A stretch of DNA of 64,000 nt from Pseudofrankia coriaricola (GCF_001854805.1 NZ_MBLO01000261.1:1-64000); one strand, 5' to 3'. Positions 9,268 to 19,608 are shown, counted from the stretch's first letter. The notes: generated by a model from the letters alone, not told the origin. Numbers and translations: made by a program.

Positions 9268-10892
9268 ATGGCACTGATGGAGAGACGGGTCTGCGCGTCG
9301 AGGGCGATGGTGACATTGGTTTTTCCCGGTTTCCTGGCCATAATATCCGAGAAAACGGGAATCTCTGTGAACGATGTAACCGAAATCTTGGTTTCATGCG
9401 GATACCGAATTCCCTCGGAAATCCGTCTCCCGGCTGCGGTCGACGAATGTGATCTAGTGCTGCTGAGCCTTAAACTGGACGGTTCTCCTCCATGGTTAAT
9501 TCCCGATTCTCAGGCGTCGCTCGCTCACGTGACACAGGCGTCCGCGGTGACTGGAAAGGCGCCTCGAGAAATTGTTGCTCGGCTCGCCGACTACGGAATC
9601 ACGCTGAACTCCTCCGCTGGCGTACCCGAGCAGATACCGACAGCCGGCCGTGCGCTGCTCAACTGCGAGAACAAGGTAATTCGGTCCCTAGGGCGTGTGT
9701 TCAAATCGTGGCGGAAATTCGACGCCGCCGACTTGGTCGCGGCTTCCGGTGAAACGCAAAGATCGCCATGGGACATCGCATGCACCCTGGGTACCTACGG
9801 TTTTACTGGTAGCGTTCCCCAGAGTCTTTCGGACGAGTTTCTCGAGATTGACCGTGAGATCATATCCTATCTTCAGTGGAGTGACTTTATCTGGGCTCGC
9901 CTCATTCGGCGCTCGGAGACAGATTCGGAGAAGGTCGCACGGCTGTCCGTGGCTTTCGTCGTCCAGATCGCGGATCGTGTCCGTCGGGCGCCACGCGAGG
10001 TGATCGACCGGTTGTGCGCGTACGGGTTCGAGGGCCCGAGTAACGAAATTCTTCCGGACCGTGTGGAGCCGGGCGACGCGGAGATTCTATCCCAGACTGA
10101 CGATCTTCCATCGCCGGAGGTTCCGGCGTGGATGGTCGCGTTGGCGGCAATGGAGAACAACCGTGGCATCGAGGAGGTAGTCGAAAGGCTCAGAGCATAT
10201 GGATTTGACCCGCCGGGCGCCGACCTATTCCCCAGAGACTTTAATAGCATTCTATTGAGCGGTCCGACGGATTCCCGTCGTCGTCTGGACCCGGCGAAAC
10301 CGGTTGACCGTGGTCATATTGCGTTCGTCGCATCACGAACGGCGTGGACACCCGTCGGCGTGGCCGCGCGGCTGCTGGCCTGTGGCTTCGACGTCCCGGC
10401 ATCCGACCGTCTGCCTGACCGCGTGGAATCCGCGGATCTGGTGGTGCTCAGCAAGTGCCTTGGCGGAGAAGGGCCCTGGATTCCATGGGACAAGCCGGTA
10501 CCGCCAGTTCACATTGCGCTGGCGACGCTCCACACGGCCCTATCCGCAAGGGAGATCATCAAGCGCCTCCTGGCCTACGGGTTCGCCGTGCCGCGCGAAG
10601 CGGAAGTGGCACATGATCTACAAAGAAACGATCTGAATATAGTCCCGAAGGTCCGTTGTGGAAGTCGGCTCGTCGGCTCGTCGATCTTTATGCTCCGGTT
10701 CCGGCTCTGCATCTGTGTCGCCTGCTCGGCAAGAGTCTCGAGGGTGGCCCGCCGTTCATCCCGGCTGTGCGGCGGTTGGTGGAACTCGGGTGGGCCTTGC
10801 CACCTGGCGTGAGTCTCACCCCGCCGTCGGATGAGACGTCCGAGACGGAGCGAGGGGCTGTGTCCGTCGAGGATCAGGCAGGCTCGGCGTAG
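9268..10892 (+). pseudogene. wHTH-repeat protein, frameshifted
   Basis: Encodes about eight tandem repeats of roughly 65-75 residues. Each combines a stretch like DLVVLSKCLGGEGPWIPW, a PVPPVHIALA-type segment, and a helix-turn-helix-like end such as VAARLLACGFDVP. This matches, from memory, the winged-HTH repeat found at the C-terminus of large actinobacterial conflict-system proteins with HSP90-like or other NTPase heads; no such head is present. The uninterrupted frame ends at 10812, but repeat 8 continues in another frame (RRLVDLYAPVPALHL) to a stop at 10892. An 8-bp duplication at 10665-10680 explains the shift. Base composition is visibly more AT-rich than the neighbours, consistent with transfer. 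Start ATG 9268 is provisional. Confidence 0.6.
10665..10680 (+). repeat. 8-bp tandem duplication causing the frameshift
   Basis: TCGGCTCG occurs twice in direct contact (10665-10672, 10673-10680). Removing one copy joins the first reading frame to the second and gives a continuous repeat reading KVRCGSRLVDLYAPVPALHL. This is direct evidence that the break is a recent slippage-type duplication. Confidence 0.75.
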
Positions 10893-12358
10893 AGGCGAGT
10901 GAGATCGATTGTTGCGATCTTGGCCCCGGCGGGCGTCGCAGTGGTGGCGGTGGTCAGTGCTGGGTCGAAGCCGGCGCCGCTGTAGCAGGCGAGGACGGTG
11001 TCGCGGACGTCGTAGCCCTTGGCCGCGAGCAGGTCGCGGGCGCGGCGTAGCCGCTCCACGTGGCGGGTGCCCATCACGTCGCCCCATTTCGCCTCGCCGA
11101 GAGAGAGGACCCGCCGCGGCTCGCTCTGAACGGGCGGGGCGAGGACCGCGACGTCGATCTGGATCTGGCTCTTGCATTCCGGATCCGCCACGACGCCGGC
11201 CCCGACCTCACCTGGGAGCTCACCGAACAGCTCAGGCGGCGCGCTGACCGCGAACTCGCGGCAGATCTGCTCGAAGTGCGGCCCGAGGACCTGGGCTGAG
11301 AAGCGGGGTCTGGCATCTCGCCAGACGGGCACTGCCCGGCCGCTCTCCAGCAGTCCCCATCGCGGCCGCATGATCGCCTGATAGAAGACGATCAATGGCT
11401 CGGCGATGCGGTAGACCGATCGTCCCTGCCGAAAAAGGTCCGGCTCGCGGCGCAACAGACCACAATCCTCCAACATGCCCAGATGGTGGCTGATGTCGGT
11501 CGCTTTACGACCGACATAGGTTGCAATGCCTCCGCGGGAGTTGTTGCCGTTCGCGACCGCGCCGAGGACCGAGTGGTACATCGCGGAGTCGCGGACACCG
11601 GCCTCCTCGTCCAGCAGGTAGCGGGCCTCCCGGAACAACGGCGTTCCAGGGTTGAGGACGGTGCGCAGCACCCAGTTGTCGAAGTCCTCCGGGCCGGCCG
11701 GGGCGTCCTCGTTGACGAAGCGGCGGTACGCGGGGGTGCCACCGACCACCGCATGATGCGCGACCGCGAGTCGAGGATCGCCGATGCCCCAAAACCTGGC
11801 GGCGACCGGATATTCGAAGGGATGGACCACTAGCTCGAGGCTGGCCCGACCCCGTAGGGGGGCGGTTCCCGCCAGCAATTTGCCCATGACGGACATGGCC
11901 GACCCGCACAGCAGCAGGGAGATCCCCTGTTTGGTGCCGCGTGTCGGTGACACCGCCCGGTCCATCTCCCGTTGCAGGATCGATGGCAACGCCGGTGACA
12001 CAGTGCTCAAATAGGGGAACTCGTCGATCACGACCGGGCCCGGCAGTGGGGCACCCACGGAGAACAGGTACACGACGGCCTCATCCCAGCTCGCGAAGCG
12101 AGGCGGCACCGGGAGGTCGATCCTCTCCGCCAGCACGTCGGCGAACAACTGCAATGACTCGGCCTCGGTCGCCTGGGTTGCGCCAAAGTAGAGTCCACCG
12201 CTCTCCCGTGCGATCGCCTCCAGCAGGAACGTCTTCCCCTGCCGCCGCCGCCCGCTTACGATGCCGAGCTGCGCCTGCCCGCCGGTTCGCCGCGCGAACG
12301 CCGTCAGGTGCCCCCACTCGAAGTCCCGGTCGTAGACCTGCTCTGGCTTGAGGATCAT
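10874..12358 (-). CDS. AAA-type ATP-binding protein with DUF234-like nuclease-fold tail
   Basis: A 494-residue STAND/archaeal-type ATPase. Walker A is SGRRRQGKTFLLEA (near residue 35), Walker B is VVIDEFPYL, and sensor-like LLLCGSAMSVM follows. A winged-helix stretch (IATYVGRKATDISHHLGMLEDCGLL) leads into a C-terminal DUF234 region whose VLSLGEAKWGD resembles the E-x-K core of PD-(D/E)xK nuclease folds. Members are abundant in archaea and actinobacteria, often in mobile or defence regions; function is mostly unknown. Its ATG lies 18 bases from a doubled palindromic operator, so it is probably autoregulated or controlled by a dedicated repressor. Its 3' end overlaps the restored end of the convergent wHTH-repeat gene by 19 bases. 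Confidence 0.8.
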   Translation of the reverse strand: MILKPEQVYDRDFEWGHLTAFARRTGGQAQLGIVSGRRRQGKTFLLEAIARESGGLYFGATQATEAESLQLFADVLAERIDLPVPPRFASWDEAVVYLFSVGAPLPGPVVIDEFPYLSTVSPALPSILQREMDRAVSPTRGTKQGISLLLCGSAMSVMGKLLAGTAPLRGRASLELVVHPFEYPVAARFWGIGDPRLAVAHHAVVGGTPAYRRFVNEDAPAGPEDFDNWVLRTVLNPGTPLFREARYLLDEEAGVRDSAMYHSVLGAVANGNNSRGGIATYVGRKATDISHHLGMLEDCGLLRREPDLFRQGRSVYRIAEPLIVFYQAIMRPRWGLLESGRAVPVWRDARPRFSAQVLGPHFEQICREFAVSAPPELFGELPGEVGAGVVADPECKSQIQIDVAVLAPPVQSEPRRVLSLGEAKWGDVMGTRHVERLRRARDLLAAKGYDVRDTVLACYSGAGFDPALTTATTATPAGAKIATIDLTRLYAEPA

Positions 12359-12376
12359 GTCGCCTGCCCAGGGCCG

Positions 12377-12409
12377 TTAGAAGTGTACTTCTTAGAAGTG
12401 TACTTCTAA
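12377..12409. promoter_or_regulatory. doubled palindromic operator upstream of the ATPase
   Basis: Two contiguous 15-base copies of TTAGAAGTGTACTTC (12377-12391, 12392-12406) followed by TAA. Each holds the inverted arms AGAAGT/ACTTCT around a two-base centre, and the whole 33 bases is itself close to palindromic. On the minus strand each copy contains TACACT, a fair -10 hexamer, so repressor binding would block the promoter directly. Confidence 0.65.
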
Positions 12410-12425
12410 TTCTTTGACCGGGTCG

Positions 12426-13844
12426 CTAGCCGGCGCGGCGAGGAGCCGTGGCGGCTGGAGGAGCTACGAGCAGGCGGGTGAGGGTGGCTTCGACATGGGG
12501 GAAGCTGATGCGCTCCTGTTCCAGGCGGATCGCGTCACCGTAGGCATGGCTGACGAGGTCCTGGTGGAGCGCCGCCTCCTCGGGGGTCAGACGGGGCAAC
12601 TGGGTGCGGTGCTGCGAGGGTTCGCGGACCCACTGGTCCGGGTGCGCCAGCAGCGTTGCGCGGTCCATCAGGAAAGACTCGGCGTCCGGTATCTCGGCGC
12701 GCAGCCGGTCGAGGATCGCGAAGCCGTGGGTGTCGAGGTCGCCCCAGTAGAGGACGCGGCGGCCCGCGAACCACGGGTGCGCGGCGAGGCCGGTCAGCCC
12801 GTACCCACCACCGAAGACCGCGGCCGCGTCGGGCACGTCGGGGAAGGCCAGGTAGGTGATCTCGTTCTCGAGCACGAACACGGTGCCGACGTCTGGCGCC
12901 GCGGCCCCGAGGTCCTCGACTCGGACGCTCAGCTCGCCCACGCCGGGCAGGCGATTCGCGGCCGGGTCGAGCGACCGGAACCGGGCGTAGGCCGGCGGGC
13001 TCCGGAACCCGTACCGCCGGGCGAACTGGGAGCGGGAAACCGCCTGGTCGACCGCGGCGTCCGGTAGCAGCAGGTCGAGGAGTTCGGCGAGCAGGGCCCG
13101 GTGGGCCTCGATGAACTTGGTGTCGACGTCGGGGACCGGCACCTGCCGCAGATATCGGCCCTGGCCGCGTTCGCGCACGAGCCACCTGGTCGTCGCGAGG
13201 ATCCTGGCCCACTGCTCGGGGGAGTGCTGGAGCACCCGAACCGGATGGGTGTTCACCCAGCCCACGAGCGTCGCCACGGTGACGGAACCATCAGCGGGCC
13301 CGGGCCCGGGCCCGGATGCGGCGGTTCCGCGGAACCGGGGCGGGGTGGCGTCGAGAGATCCGGGCCTTGTCACGTCGTCGAGTTCGGGTGGGTCGGCTTC
13401 TCGGGGTTCCGTGCCGGTGGCGGCCGGGAGTCTGGCGGTCACGTGGCCTTCGGCCGCGGTGATGGCACGCAGCCTGACGAACCGTTGGACCTCGGCCGTG
13501 ACCTGAAGAAGCCGCCACAACGCGTCCCAGCCGCCGTCGACGACGAACCTGGCCGGGATCCTGTTCGTCCCGATGCTGCGGCCGCCGACGGTCCTAGTCG
13601 GCAGCCGGAAGTCCGTCGACCTTTCGGCGGCGGTGAGCCACTCCCGGCTCCAGGTCCGTGCCTCGTCGAACCGGTCGGCCAGCTCACTCACCGCCGGCCC
13701 CCGAAGCGGAACCTCCACGGGCTCGAACGGCTCGCCCTTCGCCCAGGCCGCGAGATACTGACCGTTCTCCCAGCGCCGACGCAGCCGGGCACGCACGTCC
13801 GCGAGCGTCGTCCATCCCGTCGCGTTCGTCCCCGCCCGCGTCAC
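12426..13844 (-). CDS. jetD: Wadjet protein JetD (DUF3322-DUF2220, Toprim nuclease subunit)
   Basis: A 472-residue JetD. The N-terminal DUF3322 region (VRARLRRRWENGQYLAAWAKGE) is followed by a DUF2220 Toprim domain with the acidic motifs VFVLENEITYL and RRVLYWGDLDTHGF. In characterised Wadjet systems JetD nicks or cuts plasmid DNA that the JetABC condensin has extruded. It is the last gene of the leftward jetABCD operon, 115 bases after jetC. Start is GTG at 13842-13844, inside an 8-bp tandem repeat (see 13840-13903). A mid-protein Pro/Gly-rich insert (about residues 145-190) is coded by a stretch with the palindrome CGGTTCCGCGGAACCG. Confidence 0.92.
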   Translation of the reverse strand: MTRAGTNATGWTTLADVRARLRRRWENGQYLAAWAKGEPFEPVEVPLRGPAVSELADRFDEARTWSREWLTAAERSTDFRLPTRTVGGRSIGTNRIPARFVVDGGWDALWRLLQVTAEVQRFVRLRAITAAEGHVTARLPAATGTEPREADPPELDDVTRPGSLDATPPRFRGTAASGPGPGPADGSVTVATLVGWVNTHPVRVLQHSPEQWARILATTRWLVRERGQGRYLRQVPVPDVDTKFIEAHRALLAELLDLLLPDAAVDQAVSRSQFARRYGFRSPPAYARFRSLDPAANRLPGVGELSVRVEDLGAAAPDVGTVFVLENEITYLAFPDVPDAAAVFGGGYGLTGLAAHPWFAGRRVLYWGDLDTHGFAILDRLRAEIPDAESFLMDRATLLAHPDQWVREPSQHRTQLPRLTPEEAALHQDLVSHAYGDAIRLEQERISFPHVEATLTRLLVAPPAATAPRRAG

Positions 13845-13903
13845 CCCGTCACCCCGTCACCCCGTCACCGCGGCACCGCGGCACCGCGGCACCCAGCCAC
13901 CCC
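13840..13903. repeat. 8-bp tandem repeats containing the jetD start
   Basis: Eight contiguous 8-bp units: three GTCACCCC, then GTCACCGC, two GGCACCGC and two more divergent units. On the minus strand the GTGACGGG units create GTG-ACG-GGG-TGA three times in succession (starts at 13868, 13860, 13852), each stop overlapping the next GTG (GTGA), the last overlap leading into the jetD GTG at 13844. Copy number change would move or remove upstream mini-ORFs without altering JetD itself. Confidence 0.7.
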
Positions 13904-13959
13904 GTGACCAGCTGCCGCGGCACCGGCGGTCGCGGCACCGGCCGCCGCGTCAGGTCGCG

Positions 13960-16900
13960 TCACCGAACGGCGGCCAGCTCGGCCGCGAGCCGGCCGACCC
14001 GCCTGGAGCGGTACTCCTGGACCGTCAGGTTCTGCAGGCGTGAGTAGCTACCGGACTCGTTGTCGACGAAGCCCACCGACGACACGTGCCGCTCGATGAC
14101 GTGGATCTTCTGCAACGGGGTGACGATAAGCAGCTGGAGGCCGAGGCGTTCGAACAGGCCGAGCGCGAACCGGGTCGAGGCGTCCGACCCGCGGCCGAAC
14201 GCCTCGTCGATGACGACGAACCGGAAGGTGCGCGGCCCGGAGTCGAGCTTGAACTGGTAGGCCAGCGACGCCGCGAGAATGGTGTAGGCGAGCTTCTCCT
14301 TCTGACCGCCGGACTTCCCGCCCGAGTCCGTGTAGTGCTCGCGCTCGGTGTCGTCCGCGAGCGCCCGTTCCGACGCCGAGAACACGAACCAGTTGCGCAC
14401 GTCGGTGACGCGCCGGGTCCAGATCCGGTCGGCCTCGGTCTGCCCTTCCCGCCCGCGCAGCCGCTCCACGATCTTGCTGACCTGCAGGAACTTCTCCTCC
14501 GAGTACTGGTCGGCCTCGCCGCCGCCCGAGAGCGACCCCTCGGTGCAGGCCCGCAGGTCCGCGCGGAACTGCCTGACCTCGGTGTTCGGGGTGTCGTCGA
14601 GCTCGAGCCGGATGAAGGTGCCCGGGTTGTACTCGATGGACGTCAGCGACTCGTTGATCGTCGCGACCCGCCTCCTGATCAGGTCGCGCTGCCTGTTCAG
14701 CTCGGCCTGGAACGTCGCGATGTCGCGGATCGTGTTCACGTTCAGGTGGGTCTTGAACTCGGCCTCGAACCGCGGCAGGTCGTCGCGGACCAGCCGGGCG
14801 TGCAGCTCCCGGTAACCGCCGATCGACTCCACCGAGTCGTCGAACTCCGCGGTCTCCAGTGGGTAGGCCTGCCGGAACCGCCCCATCTTCGCGACGAGGC
14901 GCCGGCCCGTCACGGCCCGGCGGTCGCTCACCAGCCGCGACTCATGGCGGATGGCGTCGTCGAGCCGTCGGCCAGCGTCCGCCCACTGGCGCGGCAACGA
15001 CGGGCGCGGCTCGGTCAGCCGGGCCGAGAGGGTGGTGAACGAGGCGCTGGCCGGCGCGAACTCGGCCGCTGACAGCATCTGCTCGCATTCGGCCAGCTCG
15101 GTCCCGGCGTCGTCGCGGCGCGTCTGGAGCCCGCCGAGGCGGCGGCGCAGCTCGTCGCCCCTCTCGTCGGCCCGTTTCAGCTCGTCGGTGAGTTCCCCGA
15201 GGCGCCGGGTGATGTCCGCGAGCTCCGCCGACGCCTTCTCGAGCCCGGCCTTCTCCGCGGCAAGCGCGTCGATCTCACGGGCGACCGAGCGCCAGTCGAG
15301 CTCACGCCAGGCCTGCGTGTCCGCGAGCAGCCTGACGTTGGTCTCCTGGCCGCCTACCGACTCGATGTCCCCCGCGACGGCGTCGAGGCGGCCGGTCATC
15401 TCCGCGAGCTCCGCCTGTACCTGGGCCGCCCTGGAGACGATCGCGGCGATCTTCTGCTCGTTGCTCCAGCCCAGGACGTACTGCGTGCGGTCGTCGACCC
15501 GCCAGCGGTCGTCCTTCTCGTGCCGGCCGCCGGTGTGCTTGATCTGCCCGGCGCGGGTGACGGCCTTCGCCGCGCGGCGGAAGTCGTCCATGGTGGCGAC
15601 GCACTCGTGGTCGGCCCGCGACTCCAGCTCGCGCCGCAGCCATGGCAGGAACGGCGAGTCGGACTTCAGGTCGAGGCGGTCGACGAGCAGCGCGTTCCCA
15701 CCGCGGGCCTGTCGCTGCCGCGGCGGCCCGACGGCCGACGGCACCCGGAAGTAGATCAGCCTTGCCCGCAGGTGGTTGCGGTCGATCCAGTCGGAGGCGG
15801 CCTGGTAGTGTCGATCCGGCACGAGCAGCGAGAGCCCGAAGCCGTGCAACAGCCGCTCGGCGGCTCCCTCCCACTCGCGGTACTCGGGTGAGATCTGGAT
15901 CAGCTCGCCGGCGAACGGCAGCTCCGCCGCGTCGAGGCCGGTCTCGGAACACAACCGCCCGCGCAGTTCCAGGCTCCGCACGGGAATGTTGCTGCGCCGC
16001 TGGCGCAGGCTCGCGATCTCGTCGCGCAGCGCCGCCGACTCGTCGCGAATCATCCTGCTCTGGACGTCCAGATCCGACCGACGTGCCTCCAGCTGCTGGC
16101 GCTGCCCGGCCAGCGTCTCGGCGAGCCTGGTGAACTCACGGCGCCGCTGGTCGAACTCACCGGCGTCGCGCACCGCGTCCAGACTGAGCGCGGCGAGCCG
16201 GGTGTCGAACACCCGCGCCCGGGCCTCGCGGGTCTCGCGGTCCTGGCCGAGCCGGCCGAGCTCCCTTTCGATCTCGCCGAGGCGGCCCCCGCCGAGACCG
16301 GCGCGCTGGAGCTCCAGGCGCTTCTCGTCCGCGCGCAGCGCCCGGACCTGGGCGTCGAGCTGGCCCGCGCGCGCCGTGTCCTGCTCGATCCGCACGTCGA
16401 GCTGGCGGATCTCGCCGCGCAGGAACGCCGCGGTGCGGTCGGCGACGAAATATCGCACCGCCTGGGCCTCGGCCGCGAGCGCGCGTTCCCGCCCGCCGAG
16501 CTGGTCGTACTCGTCGCAGTCGCCGAGCAGCGGAGTGAGCGCCTCGAGCTGGTCGCGGGCCCGGCGCACGGCCGCGTGCGCCCTGGTCAGGTCCTCGAAG
16601 TGGGCGACGAGCTCGTCGATGCGCCGCCCGACGTCCTGCTTCTCGAGCATGTGCGCGCGGACGAACTCGTTGAGGTCGCCGACGGACTTCATCGACACCG
16701 TCTGGTGGAACAGCTCCATTGCCTGCTCGGACTCGATGCCGAGCAGGCGCCGGAAGGCACGCCCGTAGCCGGGGAAGCCGTCATGGACGTCGACGCCGGC
16801 CCGGCGCAGCTTGCGTTTCAGCGCGGGAATGTCCTCGCCGAAGTCGGCGAAGTCCGCGGCGATCCCCAGGTCGCGCTCGGCGGTGGCGTAGAACCGCTCC

Positions 16901-17442
16901 GGCTGCCCGGCGTCGTCCGCCGGCTGCCAGAAGACCTGAGCCAGGCTCGCGGTCGCGCCCAGCGCCTCGTTGACGAACACCCCGAGCAGCACCGAATAGG
17001 TGCTGCCGTCGGTCCGCAGCCCGACCGGGCGGGACCCGCCGGACGACTCGACGCGCTCGGACTTGTAGTGGCCCTGGACGTAGGAGCGCAGCGTCCGCTC
17101 GCGGGACTCGGCGCCGGCGGCCCGGTTGTAGGAGATCCGCTGCGCGGGCAGCAGCAGCGTGGTGACCGCGTCGACGACCGTCGACTTGCCGGAGCCGATG
17201 TCGCCGGTGAGCAGGCCGTTGTGCCCGCCGACGCGCAGTGTCCAGACGCGGCGGTGGAACGTGCCCCAGTTGAGCAGCTCGAGCCGGTCGAGCCGGAAGC
17301 CTGGCCGCGGCGGCCTGGCCGCGTCCGCTCCGCCCATCCCGTCCGTCGCGTCCATCCCGTCCGCTCCGTCCGCTCCGTCCGCACCGTCCGCGTCAGCGGT
17401 GGCCGGCTTCCGATGACCGTTCTCCGAGTGAACGGTGGTCAT
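13960..17442 (-). CDS. jetC: Wadjet protein JetC (SMC/MukB-like ATPase)
   Basis: A 1160-residue SMC-like ATPase. After a low-complexity Asp-Gly-Ala stretch (residues about 16-45) comes the head half [17 protein letters not shown] with Walker [10 protein letters not shown] near residue 80. Long coiled-coil segments rich in Arg/Glu/Leu surround a hinge-like middle. The C-terminal half has an ABC signature ([14 protein letters not shown], about 1040) and Walker [12 protein letters not shown] (about 1075). JetC is the motor that extrudes plasmid DNA in type I Wadjet. The ATG at 17442 is chosen: it overlaps the jetB stop as ATGA and has GAGGAGG upstream; a longer reading to 17514 would lie within jetB. 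Confidence 0.95.
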   Translation of the reverse strand: MTTVHSENGHRKPATADADGADGADGADGMDATDGMGGADAARPPRPGFRLDRLELLNWGTFHRRVWTLRVGGHNGLLTGDIGSGKSTVVDAVTTLLLPAQRISYNRAAGAESRERTLRSYVQGHYKSERVESSGGSRPVGLRTDGSTYSVLLGVFVNEALGATASLAQVFWQPADDAGQPERFYATAERDLGIAADFADFGEDIPALKRKLRRAGVDVHDGFPGYGRAFRRLLGIESEQAMELFHQTVSMKSVGDLNEFVRAHMLEKQDVGRRIDELVAHFEDLTRAHAAVRRARDQLEALTPLLGDCDEYDQLGGRERALAAEAQAVRYFVADRTAAFLRGEIRQLDVRIEQDTARAGQLDAQVRALRADEKRLELQRAGLGGGRLGEIERELGRLGQDRETREARARVFDTRLAALSLDAVRDAGEFDQRRREFTRLAETLAGQRQQLEARRSDLDVQSRMIRDESAALRDEIASLRQRRSNIPVRSLELRGRLCSETGLDAAELPFAGELIQISPEYREWEGAAERLLHGFGLSLLVPDRHYQAASDWIDRNHLRARLIYFRVPSAVGPPRQRQARGGNALLVDRLDLKSDSPFLPWLRRELESRADHECVATMDDFRRAAKAVTRAGQIKHTGGRHEKDDRWRVDDRTQYVLGWSNEQKIAAIVSRAAQVQAELAEMTGRLDAVAGDIESVGGQETNVRLLADTQAWRELDWRSVAREIDALAAEKAGLEKASAELADITRRLGELTDELKRADERGDELRRRLGGLQTRRDDAGTELAECEQMLSAAEFAPASASFTTLSARLTEPRPSLPRQWADAGRRLDDAIRHESRLVSDRRAVTGRRLVAKMGRFRQAYPLETAEFDDSVESIGGYRELHARLVRDDLPRFEAEFKTHLNVNTIRDIATFQAELNRQRDLIRRRVATINESLTSIEYNPGTFIRLELDDTPNTEVRQFRADLRACTEGSLSGGGEADQYSEEKFLQVSKIVERLRGREGQTEADRIWTRRVTDVRNWFVFSASERALADDTEREHYTDSGGKSGGQKEKLAYTILAASLAYQFKLDSGPRTFRFVVIDEAFGRGSDASTRFALGLFERLGLQLLIVTPLQKIHVIERHVSSVGFVDNESGSYSRLQNLTVQEYRSRRVGRLAAELAAVR

Positions 17443-18095
17443 GCGTCCTCCTCGGTTGAGCCGGTCAGCGACCGTGCGTACCGGGCGAGGCCTTCGTCGA
17501 AGCCCGACAGCCATTGGGCGTCGACGAACGCCTTGAGGATCCGGCGCACCTCGTACATCTCGTCGGAGCCTGGCAGCTTGTGGAGGAACCCCAGGTCGAC
17601 GACCTTGCGGAGATGGGTGTCGATCTCGTCCACGAGCCGGGCCTCGTTGCGACCGGCCGGCAGGAACATCCGCATCATCTCGACGAGGTCGGCGCGCGCC
17701 AGGACGAGCCGCGTGTCGGCGTTGTCGGTGTCGAACTCGGCGAGCCGCTTGCGCAGCAGGGCGAGCAGCAGGCTGACCGGGAACGACAGCGCCCGCCGGG
17801 CGATCAGCCTGGGCACAGGCTCACCGCCGTCGTCATCCGGGCGCGACCGCAGGAACGCGTACCCCTCCGCGTCGTCCACGATGACCTGCAGGCCGATCAC
17901 GGCGACGTAGTCGGACACCCGCGTGCGCAGGCCGAGCAGGTGGCGCCAGGCCTTCTCGTGCTGGTCCCGGTACACCGGCCCCTTCATCAGGCTGGTAACG
18001 ACGAGTGAGAAGTCGAGGTCGGACTGGGGCGCTGTCGCGGCCCGCGCGGACGAGGCGGCCCGGCCGCCGGCCGGGCCGTTCGCGGGCTCAGCCAT
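17439..18095 (-). CDS. jetB: Wadjet protein JetB (DUF4194)
   Basis: A 218-residue DUF4194 protein, the MukE/KITE-like subunit of the Wadjet condensin that binds the JetA kleisin. Visible core: [24 protein letters not shown], then [17 protein letters not shown] and a winged-helix end with [16 protein letters not shown]. Start ATG at 18093-18095 overlaps the last codons of jetA (8 bases) and is preceded by GGAG; the stop overlaps jetC by four bases, so the three genes are translationally coupled. The Ala/Gly-rich first 20 residues are probably disordered. Confidence 0.93.
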   Translation of the reverse strand: MAEPANGPAGGRAASSARAATAPQSDLDFSLVVTSLMKGPVYRDQHEKAWRHLLGLRTRVSDYVAVIGLQVIVDDAEGYAFLRSRPDDDGGEPVPRLIARRALSFPVSLLLALLRKRLAEFDTDNADTRLVLARADLVEMMRMFLPAGRNEARLVDEIDTHLRKVVDLGFLHKLPGSDEMYEVRRILKAFVDAQWLSGFDEGLARYARSLTGSTEEDA

Positions 18096-19608
18096 CCGCG
18101 CGCTCCTCACTGGCCGCGGCGGGGCCTGTTCCGCCCGTGTCGGCCGTGCCAGCCGTGGCGGCCCAGCCGGCACGGACGAACGTCACGCGCGGAACCGTCG
18201 CCACCCGCACCACCCCATCGTCGCCCTTCCAGGTCAGCTCGTCCGTGGCGCGGTCGTCGAAGACCACGCTGAACGCCTCGTCGCCCAGACCGAGATAGGC
18301 GACGAGCTCCGCCAGGCCGCGCTGGAGTGGGCGGTCCGCCAGCAGCGAGGGGAGGCCGACCCGGGGCCGGCTGGCCAGCGCGTCGCGCACGGCCGTCGCG
18401 AGCCGCGCCGGGTCGACGTGGACCTGGTCGTAGAGCGCTCCCGAGTCGAAGTCGCCGTCGCCCTCCTCCAGCCCGGTGCTGTCAATCGCCGTCCGGCGTT
18501 TCGGCGCGTACAGCCGGCGTTCCATCGGCAGCACGATCCGGGGCGCCGTCTCGTCGAGCTCGGCTCCTGGCAGCGGCCCGGGAGCGTCGCGCAGCTGGAG
18601 GGCGTGTGCCTCGATGCCGCGCAGGATCTCCCCGATCCGGCGGTTCTCCAGCCACACCCGGTCGTCGAGGAAGCGGCGCAGCTGCGCGGACAGCAGCCGC
18701 ACCGTCGCCTGGGTTCGCTCGCCCGCGGCGAGCCAGTCGTGGTGGATCGTGCCGAGGCGCCGGTCCGCGTCCGCGAGCGCCGGAAGCTCCAGGACCTGGT
18801 CGAGCAACGCCGTGAACCGCGCCTGTCGGTCCGCCGAGAGCAGGAAGTCGTAGAAGGCGCCGAAGCTCCTGCCCTGGTCGGACTCGGTGATGCTGCCCCG
18901 GCTGCGCAGGACCTCGTCGAGCAGCTCGCCCTTCGCGCCGTCGAAGGAGGCGATCTGGACGCGCAGGCTCCGGTCGAGCTCGCGGAAGTTCGTCTCGACC
19001 TGGCGGAAGTCCGCCAGCAGCTCGCGTGCCATGTCGGAGAACTGCTGGAACCGGTCCCGCTGGGCCGACGGGTCCAGCACGTCGAGCTCGCCGCGGCCGA
19101 CCCGGTCGATCTCCCGGTCGAGCGCGTCGCGCTGGCGTCGCAGCTCTTCGAGACGCCGCCCCGGGTCGGTCTCGGTCCCGAGTGTCATCTGGCGGAGCAG
19201 GTCGAACAGGGTGTTCAGCCGCGACTCCGTGCCGACGAACGACCGCGCCCGCAACCCGGACAGGAACGACACGACCTGCTCCAGAGCCGGGGTCGCGTCG
19301 AAGTGGGGCTCGTCGGAGCCGGGCGGGTAGTACTTGCGCAGCCAGCCCTGCTCCGCGCTGGCCCATTCCTCCAGGTAGGCCTTCGCGGACCGCGGGTAGG
19401 TGCCGTCACCCAGCTGCTGGTTCAACGCGTACAACGTGTCGTCGAGACGGCCGGTGAGCGCCGATGCCGCGATGTCGCGGACGTTCTCCTCGACGAAGAC
19501 CTGGGCGAGGAAGCTGATGACCAGCGGGGCGTGCTCGGCGCGCAGCAGCCGCCAGGCCGGGCCGCGCCGCAGCAGCTCGACCGTCTCGTAGTCCAGGTGG
19601 TTGTCCAA
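18088..19608 (-). CDS. jetA: Wadjet protein JetA (DUF3375, kleisin-like)
   Basis: A 506-residue DUF3375 protein, the MukF-like kleisin of Wadjet. The N-terminal winged-helix region [27 protein letters not shown] and the [14 protein letters not shown] segment are family-typical; a coiled-coil follows ([24 protein letters not shown]). The start is TTG (19606-19608) with GGGAGGAG about seven bases upstream. First gene of the jetABCD operon; an inverted repeat (19623-19637) overlapping a -10-like TACGAT lies just upstream and may control the operon. Confidence 0.93.
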   Translation of the reverse strand: MDNHLDYETVELLRRGPAWRLLRAEHAPLVISFLAQVFVEENVRDIAASALTGRLDDTLYALNQQLGDGTYPRSAKAYLEEWASAEQGWLRKYYPPGSDEPHFDATPALEQVVSFLSGLRARSFVGTESRLNTLFDLLRQMTLGTETDPGRRLEELRRQRDALDREIDRVGRGELDVLDPSAQRDRFQQFSDMARELLADFRQVETNFRELDRSLRVQIASFDGAKGELLDEVLRSRGSITESDQGRSFGAFYDFLLSADRQARFTALLDQVLELPALADADRRLGTIHHDWLAAGERTQATVRLLSAQLRRFLDDRVWLENRRIGEILRGIEAHALQLRDAPGPLPGAELDETAPRIVLPMERRLYAPKRRTAIDSTGLEEGDGDFDSGALYDQVHVDPARLATAVRDALASRPRVGLPSLLADRPLQRGLAELVAYLGLGDEAFSVVFDDRATDELTWKGDDGVVRVATVPRVTFVRAGWAATAGTADTGGTGPAAASEERADG

